Shown here: positions 1 to 4,852 of the stretch, piece by piece
Layout of the letters: each line of letters starts with the position of its first letter
Position numbering within the stretch: the first letter of the stretch is position 1
Assembly (NCBI GenBank): GCA_014379915.1
Contig: JACMKV010000110.1
Location: 1 to 5,942 of the forward strand
Source: Burkholderiales bacterium
Lineage (GTDB): Bacteria > Pseudomonadota > Gammaproteobacteria > Burkholderiales > JACMKV01
Length of the DNA: 5,942 nucleotides
Direction of reading: 5' to 3'
Made by a program: the position numbers and the translations under genes
Notes under the pieces: generated by a model
Databases searched by the model: none
What the model saw: the letters and a program-made list of their open reading frames with translations, nothing else
Told to the model about the DNA's origin: nothing

Positions 1-1560
1 GAGTGCGCAAAAATTGCGCTCGGCTTCGTCGACCGCGCGCAATGTCGCATCGAGCACTTCGCGGCTGATCGTGTTCTTCTTGCTCTTGAAGCTCAGAATC
101 GCGATGTCGTCGCCAGTATGCCAAAGCCGTGCGGCCGGGGTCTCGAAAACAGTTTCGCCGTAGCGAACGCTCTCGCCAAGCAGCGCATCGGGAAATAGCT
201 GCCGGCGATAGACCGGCAGACGAGACCGCGCCTTCACTTCGTTCGCCGACGGCGAATAGGAACCGTCAGTCTGGTGTACACCATCACGCTGCGATACCCA
301 TTGCGGCAGCGGTGTCTGCGCCATCGTTTTGCCAGCCGCGATATCGGAATTGATCGCGTCAGCGACAGCATTCCAGCCGGCTTCCTGCCAGATTTCGAAC
401 GGACCGCGTTGCCAGCCGAAACCCCAGCGCAGCGCGAGATCGACGTCGCGGGCATTGTCGGCAATGTCGGCCAGATGAACCGCGCAGTAGTGGAACACGT
501 CCCTGAATATCGCCCACAGAAACTGCGCCTGGGGATGCGAACTGGCGCGCAGGATTGCGAATTTTTCCGCGGTATCCTTTTGCTTCAGCATCTCGGCTAC
601 TTCGGGCTCGACCGTACCGGCAGACACCCGATACTCGCCATTGGCGACTTCGAAAACCTCGATTTCCTTGCCGGCTTTCCGGTAAATCCCGCGCTTCGTC
701 TTCTGGCCGAGCGCGCCGCTTTGAATCAATCCGGCCAGCCATTCGGGCAGCGTGTAGTAACGGCGCCACGGATCATCGGGCAGCGTCTCGCGCATCGTGT
801 GCACGACGTGCGCGAGAACATCGAGGCCGACGACATCGGCGGTGCGAAATGTAGCGCTTTTCGGTCGGCCGATCACCGGGCCGGTCAACGCATCGACGAC
901 ATCGAATCCCAATCCCTGCGTTTGCGCGTGATGCATGGTCGCCAGCATCGAAAAAACGCCGACCCGATTGGCGATGAAATTCGGCGTGTCTTTGGCGCGC
1001 ACTACGCCTTTGCCCAAAGTCGTCACGAGAAAACTTTCCAGTTGATCGAGCAATGCCGGCGCGGTTGCGGCGGACGGAATCAGTTCGACGAGATGCATAT
1101 AGCGCGGCGGGTTGAAAAAATGCACGCCGCAGAAGCGGGCGCGCAGCGCTTCGGGCAATGCTTGCGCCAACTGCTTGATCGCCAGCCCCGATGTATTGCT
1201 CGCGAGAACCGCGTGTCCGGCCATATACGGCGCGATTTTTTCGTACAAATCCTTTTTCCAGTCGAGACGCTCGGCAATCGCTTCGATGACGAGGTCGCAT
1301 TCCGCGAGCATGGGCAGATGCTGGTCGTAATTTGCCGGCCTGATGCAGGCCAACCTGCGCGCAACCGACAAGGGCGGCGGCTCGAATTTGGCGAGACTAT
1401 CGAGCGCGCGCTGCACGTTCGCGTTAGGCTCGCCTTGCGGTCCGGGCAATTCGAACAACAAGGTGTCGACGTTTGCGTTGACGAGATGCGCTGCGATCTG
1501 CGCGCCCATGACGCCGGCGCCGAGTACCGCGGCCTTGCGCACAATCAGGGCTGCTGTCAT
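1..1560 (-). CDS. 3-hydroxyacyl-CoA dehydrogenase / enoyl-CoA hydratase (FadN-like), 3' end outside window
   Basis: The first 520 residues are visible in one uninterrupted frame starting MTAALIVRKAAVLGAGVMGA; the stop lies beyond the left edge. Residues 14-19 (GAGVMG) are the Rossmann GxGxxG that binds NAD. The dehydrogenase active site is readable: SNTSG at 121-125, catalytic His147 in HFFNPP, Glu159 in HLVEL and Asn198 in FIANRVG. A C-terminal dehydrogenase helical domain follows at about 200-290, and a second degenerate copy at about 340-400. From about residue 481 a crotonase-type start (DDIAILSFKSKKNTIS) begins, so an enoyl-CoA hydratase domain should continue off the edge, giving roughly 800 residues as in FadN-type proteins. 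Role: oxidation of 3-hydroxyacyl-CoA to 3-ketoacyl-CoA, probably with enoyl-CoA hydration, in cytosolic beta-oxidation. The domain order is the reverse of E. coli FadB/FadJ. The ATG overlaps the thioesterase stop, implying co-transcription and translational coupling. Confidence 0.93.
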   Translation of the reverse strand, partial: MTAALIVRKAAVLGAGVMGAQIAAHLVNANVDTLLFELPGPQGEPNANVQRALDSLAKFEPPPLSVARRLACIRPANYDQHLPMLAECDLVIEAIAERLDWKKDLYEKIAPYMAGHAVLASNTSGLAIKQLAQALPEALRARFCGVHFFNPPRYMHLVELIPSAATAPALLDQLESFLVTTLGKGVVRAKDTPNFIANRVGVFSMLATMHHAQTQGLGFDVVDALTGPVIGRPKSATFRTADVVGLDVLAHVVHTMRETLPDDPWRRYYTLPEWLAGLIQSGALGQKTKRGIYRKAGKEIEVFEVANGEYRVSAGTVEPEVAEMLKQKDTAEKFAILRASSHPQAQFLWAIFRDVFHYCAVHLADIADNARDVDLALRWGFGWQRGPFEIWQEAGWNAVADAINSDIAAGKTMAQTPLPQWVSQRDGVHQTDGSYSPSANEVKARSRLPVYRRQLFPDALLGESVRYGETVFETPAARLWHTGDDIAILSFKSKKNTISREVLDATLRAVDEAERNFCAL

Positions 1561-1973
1561 GCGTGCTCCTGCCCGGGTACGACGCGCGGAACACGGTTTT
1601 CACTGACCGCCACATAAGTCAGCGAAGCTTCGGTGACTTTCACGCACTCCTCGTTGACCGGATTGCGCTGCGCATAAACTTCGACGTCGACGGTGACCGA
1701 GGTGCGGCCGACTCTTACGACTTCGGCATAAAAGCTGACAAGGTCGCCGACGAATACCGGCTGCCTGAACTGGAACGAGTTGACCGCGACTGTCGCCGCC
1801 CGACCCTTTGCCCGCCGCAACGCGGGAATGCTGCCGGCGATATCGACCTGGGACATGATCCAGCCGCCGAAGATATCGCCGAATTGATTCGCGTCCGCCG
1901 GCATCGCCACGACGCGCAACACCGGATCCTTGCCTTTAGGCAGCGATGTGGTTGCCTGGTGAAGTTCTGTCAT
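1557..1973 (-). CDS. yciA: YciA-type acyl-CoA thioesterase (hotdog fold)
   Basis: A 138-residue protein, the usual length for YciA. It hydrolyses acyl-CoA thioesters to free acid and CoA in the cytosol. The family signature is clear: VLRVVAMPADAN at 18-29, then GDIFGGWIMSQVD at 32-44, where Asp44 aligns, from recall, with the catalytic aspartate of YciA. Further hotdog strands follow (FRQPVFVGDLVSFYAEV, then SVTVDVEVYAQR). I chose the ATG at 1973 (MTELHQ) because an AAAAGGG ribosome site sits 6 bases upstream at 1980-1986 and the conserved domain begins soon after. An in-frame upstream start would add 13 residues (MLQKFLIDGKGQH) that encode the ribosome site itself. The TGA stop overlaps the next gene's ATG by four bases, so this gene and the dehydrogenase are very probably one transcript. 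The physiological chain length cannot be read from the sequence. Confidence 0.93.
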   Translation of the reverse strand: MTELHQATTSLPKGKDPVLRVVAMPADANQFGDIFGGWIMSQVDIAGSIPALRRAKGRAATVAVNSFQFRQPVFVGDLVSFYAEVVRVGRTSVTVDVEVYAQRNPVNEECVKVTEASLTYVAVSENRVPRVVPGQEHA

Positions 1974-2071
1974 GTGCTGCCCTTTTCCATCGATTAAAAA
2001 TTTTTGTAACACGCGAACGCCGAGAATCGCTTTTTTCTGAGGCGACGCGCTTCCGGAAAACCCTGAGCGTC

Positions 2072-2166
2072 ATTCGGAGGGCTTTTAGACCGCAGAATCT
2101 CCTGAACGAAGTAAAGGATCTGCTTTTTTTCTCTGCGCTTTCCCCAGATACTTCAATTCGTTCAGG
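2072..2166. repeat. Two adjacent imperfect palindromes in intergenic region (REP-like)
   Basis: The second palindrome has 22-base arms at 2101-2122 and 2145-2166, matching at 19 of 22 positions around a 22-base loop; the left arm begins CCTGAACGAAGTAAAGGATC. Immediately before it, 2072-2082 pairs with 2088-2098 (8 of 11) around a 5-base loop, inside a stretch that starts GTCATTCGGAGG and ends GAATCTCC. Both units resemble the GTCATYC...GAATCTC/GGATCTG family of dispersed palindromes that I recall from many environmental bacterial genomes; copy number here cannot be tested. No run of T follows the second hairpin on either strand, so it is not a standard intrinsic terminator, though it lies just downstream of the acyl-CoA synthetase stop and could protect or end that mRNA. 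The rest of the gap 1974-2213 shows no gene; AAAAATTTTT at 1996-2005 is a simple AT palindrome. Confidence 0.6.
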
Positions 2167-2213
2167 ATGGACCCCGATCAGAGGTTCCTTAGCGCATGAA
2201 AATCCTGCCAACG

Positions 2214-4034
2214 CTAATCGTGCCCGCTGTACAAGACCTCGACTTCTGCACGATGGCGCTCGAGGACCTGAGCGCGCTTCAATTTCAGCGTCGGCGTCAG
2301 CATGCCATTATCGACCGTCCACGGTTCGGCGATTAGCGCGACGCGGCGGATTTTGGCGTAGCCGGGAAATTCCGCGATCTGCAACGCAACGCGTGCAAGC
2401 ACCGGATCGCTAGCCCGGCGGCGCGTAACTCCGGGCCGACCGATCTCGGGGTTGCAGTTCTCCATCCTGGCCAGCGATGCCCAGTGTTCGCCGTTCAGCA
2501 CCGCGAGCAAACCCAAGTACGGCCGTCCTTCACCGACGAGCATCACCTGCTCGAACAAAGGATCGCGCAGCACCGCCGCTTCCATATCGACCGGCGGTAC
2601 TTTCTCGCCGTTCGACAATACGATGATCTCCTTAAGGCGGCCGGTAAGAAAAATAGTGCCATCGGCATCGACCCGCGCCCTGTCGCCGGTATTGAGCCAG
2701 CCGTCGCTACTCAATACGGCAGCCGTAGCGTCGGGATCGTTCCAATAGCCGAGCATGACGTTCGGACCTTTGACCAGCAGCACACCCTGCTCGTCAATTC
2801 TGATTTCGACGCCGGGAATCGGTTTACCGATGCTGACTGGTAAATTCTGACGCTCGGTATTCGAGGACACGACCGGCGACGTTTCGGTCAGACCATAACC
2901 TTGTAGCAGCGGAATACCGAGGCCAAGAAAAGTGCGGGCCACCTCGGGCGCCAGCGCAGCGCCGCCGCTGACCGCATTGCGCAATCTGCCGCCAAAGCGG
3001 TGCCGCACCGGTTTCGCAACCAGCCGGTCTAGCAATGGCCACATTAAATGAGAAGCTCGCCACGGAGCGCGTCTTTGTTTGTGCTCAAACCGGCTATAGC
3101 CGATTTCGACCGTCAGATCGAACAGGCGGCGCCGAAATCCGGGGCCGCGTGCAAGCTTGTCGTTGATTGCCGCGTGAATACGCTCGTAAACGCGCGGCAC
3201 CGAAACAAGCTGCGTCGGCCGAACGGTCTTCAGATCCTCGCTAAGCGTATTTACCGAGCGTGCGAACGCGACCGTGGCGCCCGCCATCATCGCCGCGTAA
3301 TAAGCGGTGCGCTCGAGCGTGTGCGACAGCGGCAGAAACGACAGGAACACGTCGCCTGGATACGAGGGGTTGTTTTGCAGCGCGGCACACGCATTGCTCA
3401 GAATATTGTTGTGGCTCAGCATCACGCCTTTCGGGCGGCCGGTCGTGCCTGAGGTGTAAATGATAGTCGCAAGCGTATCGGCGTCGCCATGCAGATGTTG
3501 CGTTGCGCTGCCTTCGTCCGGCAGAAAGCGCGCTGCGTCGATCAGGCGAGCGTCGTCTGTGCCGTCGGGAAGAGGTCCCAGACAAACCACGCGACGCAAT
3601 TCGCCTGGCTTATCGAGTAGCGCTGTAAACGACCGCCACTGCTTGAACTCTTCGAGCAACAACAGTTTGACTCCGGCATTGCGCATGACATGTGCCGCAT
3701 TTTCTGCACGGTCGACCATATACAGCGGCACCCCGACGAGGCCGAGACCGATCGCAGCCTGATCGAAAATTATCCATTCGATGCTGTTTCGGACCATCAA
3801 GGCAACGCGATCACCGGCTCGCAGAGCCTCTCGGCGCAGCGCCGATTGCCAGCGCGCGACCTGCCGGTCGATTTGCGCCCACGTGTAATCCCGCCAGTTT
3901 TTGTGCTGCGTGTTGTAGCCGCGGTAGGCAACGGCGTCGGGGCTGCGCCGGACGCGCTCTCGCAGCAAACCATCCAGAGTCAGAGCAAGCTCAGGAGGGA
4001 TCACATCCAGATTACGCGAGAGTTTGGTCGGCAT
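2214..4034 (-). CDS. AMP-forming long-chain acyl-CoA synthetase (fatty-acid--CoA ligase)
   Basis: A 606-residue member of the ANL (adenylate-forming) superfamily, closest in style to the FAA1/COG1022 long-chain group, whose size it matches. It would activate a fatty acid with ATP to acyl-AMP and then to acyl-CoA. Motifs counted from the chosen start: phosphate loop YTSGTTGRPKG at 193-203, GYGLTETSP at 379-387 (adenine binding), TGD at 449-451 (ribose contact), hinge TGRLKEIIVLSNGEKV at 464-479, and the C-terminal lysine region LTPTLKLK at 579-586. All key elements are intact. The start is uncertain: ATG at 4034 (MPTKLSRNLDVIPPE) fits the family N-terminus, ATG at 4088 would add 18 residues and TTG at 4097 21 residues; none has a strong Shine-Dalgarno. 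It lies upstream of the thioesterase and dehydrogenase on the same strand, but the 240-base gap leaves a shared transcript unproven. Chain-length preference is not readable. Confidence 0.93.
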   Translation of the reverse strand: MPTKLSRNLDVIPPELALTLDGLLRERVRRSPDAVAYRGYNTQHKNWRDYTWAQIDRQVARWQSALRREALRAGDRVALMVRNSIEWIIFDQAAIGLGLVGVPLYMVDRAENAAHVMRNAGVKLLLLEEFKQWRSFTALLDKPGELRRVVCLGPLPDGTDDARLIDAARFLPDEGSATQHLHGDADTLATIIYTSGTTGRPKGVMLSHNNILSNACAALQNNPSYPGDVFLSFLPLSHTLERTAYYAAMMAGATVAFARSVNTLSEDLKTVRPTQLVSVPRVYERIHAAINDKLARGPGFRRRLFDLTVEIGYSRFEHKQRRAPWRASHLMWPLLDRLVAKPVRHRFGGRLRNAVSGGAALAPEVARTFLGLGIPLLQGYGLTETSPVVSSNTERQNLPVSIGKPIPGVEIRIDEQGVLLVKGPNVMLGYWNDPDATAAVLSSDGWLNTGDRARVDADGTIFLTGRLKEIIVLSNGEKVPPVDMEAAVLRDPLFEQVMLVGEGRPYLGLLAVLNGEHWASLARMENCNPEIGRPGVTRRRASDPVLARVALQIAEFPGYAKIRRVALIAEPWTVDNGMLTPTLKLKRAQVLERHRAEVEVLYSGHD

Positions 4035-4177
4035 TACCGCAGTTTGGATTGGGCTGAATTGAGCGAGAAGTCTTGTTGTGCAGACCATTACTACCAAGAC
4101 TTAGTATTGCTGCGGCGCAACGTAAAAAGGCGAAGAAAATCAGCGGCTTTGCACCTATTCAGCACCGCTCGAATCTC

Positions 4178-4206
4178 TTTACCTGCTGAAAGTTCCGTCA
4201 TATACT
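4178..4206 (+). promoter_or_regulatory. Candidate sigma-70 promoter for the symporter operon
   Basis: TTTACC (4178-4183, 4 of 6 to TTGACA) and TATACT (4201-4206, 5 of 6 to TATAAT) are separated by exactly 17 bases. Transcription would begin near 4213 and leave a leader of about 130 bases before the first mini-ORF and about 370 bases before the small symporter subunit. Spacing and the -10 box are good, but such matches arise by chance in AT-rich DNA, so this remains a candidate. Confidence 0.35.
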
Positions 4207-4333
4207 CGGCTTCGGGTTTTGCTAATAAAGTCAATCGGAAAACAGGCAAAACCAATCATTTCACAGTATCGCTGCACCTGCACTCCCGATGCGTTATAAA
4301 AACATTCATATTTACCTTATGAGCGTTTCTACC

Positions 4334-4340
4334 AAGGAGG
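4334..4340 (+). promoter_or_regulatory. Strong Shine-Dalgarno of the 29-codon mini-ORF
   Basis: AAGGAGG is a full match to the anti-Shine-Dalgarno core, 5 bases before the ATG at 4346. It is the main reason to take the short ORF seriously, because no other rightward start lies within reach of it. Confidence 0.6.
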
Positions 4341-4345
4341 CCTCC

Positions 4346-4435
4346 ATGCAGCAGTTATCGGAGCGGCACTTAAATTATGGCGAATTACGCTGGCAGGCCG
4401 CACGCCGTTTCCGCGGTGACCGCCGTCGCATATAG
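4346..4435 (+). CDS. Putative 29-residue leader peptide, unrecognised
   Basis: The peptide begins MQQLSERHLNYGELRWQAAR and ends in an arginine-rich tail (RRFRGDRRRI), stopping at TAG. I do not recognise it. It has no membrane segment, signal peptide or cysteine pair. Support for translation is the AAGGAGG site at optimal spacing and its place at the head of the rightward operon, downstream of a promoter candidate. It ends 59 bases before the next Shine-Dalgarno-preceded ATG at 4495. It could be a regulatory upstream ORF whose translation affects expression of the transporter, a small protein in its own right, or a chance reading frame in a leader. The clustered arginine codons near its end are CGC, CGT and CGG, so rare-codon stalling is not obvious. 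Confidence 0.4.
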   Translation: MQQLSERHLNYGELRWQAARRFRGDRRRI

Positions 4436-4494
4436 AAGATGCATTGTTCAAATGCCCGCTCGTATCGCATAACACCCATCCAAGGAGAAATCTA

Positions 4495-4698
4495 ATGGCT
4501 GATGATGACCTCCGAAAACTTTTCTACAAAGTCTCCAAAAAAACAGCATCGACGCTTGTTGCAAGCTACAAAAGGAGGATTTCCAATGCAGTTGACCGCG
4601 CGACACGAGGAATATTGGCACAAGAATCTGGTCATCAGCGCTATTCTGCTTGTTATCTGGTTTATCGTTACTTTCGTCGAAGGCTGGTTTGCCCGTGA
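4495..4698 (+). CDS. Putative short ORF (67 residues) overlapping the symporter small-subunit start out of frame
   Basis: It begins MADDDLRKLFYKVSKKTAST with AAGGAG at 4482-4487, 7 bases before the ATG. The first 30 residues are hydrophilic and basic (KLFYKVSKK, SYKRRI), and unlike the downstream overlap they are not the shadow of any known gene. From 4586 to 4698 (113 bases) it runs out of frame through the DUF4212 gene, so the second half is a shadow of that gene and unlikely to be selected as protein. The downstream gene's ribosome site is read here as tandem AGG AGG codons (Arg27-Arg28). Translation of this frame could open or block that site, which would make it a coupling ORF. I do not recognise the peptide. 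A chance ORF in the leader is a real alternative. Confidence 0.3.
   Translation: MADDDLRKLFYKVSKKTASTLVASYKRRISNAVDRATRGILAQESGHQRYSACYLVYRYFRRRLVCP
4571..4578 (+). promoter_or_regulatory. Shine-Dalgarno fixing the start of the DUF4212 gene
   Basis: AAAGGAGG lies 7 bases before the ATG at 4586 and decides that start over the in-frame upstream ATG codons at 4502 and 4505, which would add 28 and 27 residues unlike the family and lack a comparable site. Confidence 0.8.
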
Positions 4699-4852
4699 GC
4701 TGAACGGGATAACCATTCTTGGCTTCCCCTTGGGTTTCTATATGTCGGCGCAAGGCTCATTGATCATTTACGTGATCCTCATCTGGATTTACGCGCGCTA
4801 TATGAACAACCTGGACAGAGAATATGACGTTGCCGAAGGAGAAGAACAATGA
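4586..4852 (+). CDS. DUF4212 sodium:solute symporter small subunit
   Basis: An 88-residue membrane protein with the hallmarks of the DUF4212 family (TIGR03647 type, as in VC_2704). An N-terminal YWHKN motif (10-14) is followed by a first membrane helix at about 15-35. The conserved linker GFPLGFYMSAQGS lies at 46-58, a second helix at about 59-70, and the RYMNNLDREYD tail at 71-81, which is probably cytoplasmic. The length is typical of the family. It is thought to partner the large SSS-family transporter encoded immediately downstream; its exact role in transport is not established. Its TGA overlaps the large-subunit ATG by four bases (ATGA), so the two are almost certainly translated together at linked levels. 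The start is fixed by AAAGGAGG 7 bases upstream. Confidence 0.93.
   Translation: MQLTARHEEYWHKNLVISAILLVIWFIVTFVEGWFARELNGITILGFPLGFYMSAQGSLIIYVILIWIYARYMNNLDREYDVAEGEEQ

Larger units (their letters stand above)
4035..4345. other. Divergent intergenic region between acyl-CoA synthetase and symporter genes
   Basis: About 310 bases separate the leftward acyl-CoA synthetase start from the first rightward short ORF. The stretch 4100-4330 is visibly richer in A and T than the flanking genes, as expected for promoters on both strands. A rightward sigma-70-like candidate is listed separately. A second weak box, TTATAA at 4294-4299, has only a poor -35 partner (CTGCAC, 16 bases upstream). For the leftward gene I found no convincing -35/-10 pair. 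No RNA gene, strong hairpin or clean operator palindrome was seen. Confidence 0.6.

Noticed and set aside
274..1617. Long open frame on the plus strand (about 447 codons).
   Set aside because: It lies antisense to the dehydrogenase gene, which has intact catalytic motifs. The translation is Arg/His-rich with no recognisable domain, typical of the opposite strand of a GC-rich gene.
1563..1997. Open frame of 144 codons on the plus strand.
   Set aside because: It is antisense to the YciA thioesterase and gives a low-complexity translation without family features.
2101..2166. Hairpin considered as an intrinsic terminator for the acyl-CoA synthetase.
   Set aside because: There is no T-run after the stem on the minus strand (nor on the plus strand), the loop is long, and the arms contain mismatches, so a repeat element fits better.
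3690..4322. Plus-strand open frame (210 codons) extending into the divergent gap.
   Set aside because: Most of it is antisense to the N-terminal part of the acyl-CoA synthetase. The remainder runs through the AT-rich promoter gap, with no ribosome site and no recognisable protein.
4502..4585. N-terminal extension of the DUF4212 protein from ATG codons at 4502/4505.
   Set aside because: The extension is hydrophilic and unlike family N-termini, and the AAAGGAGG site is placed correctly for the ATG at 4586.
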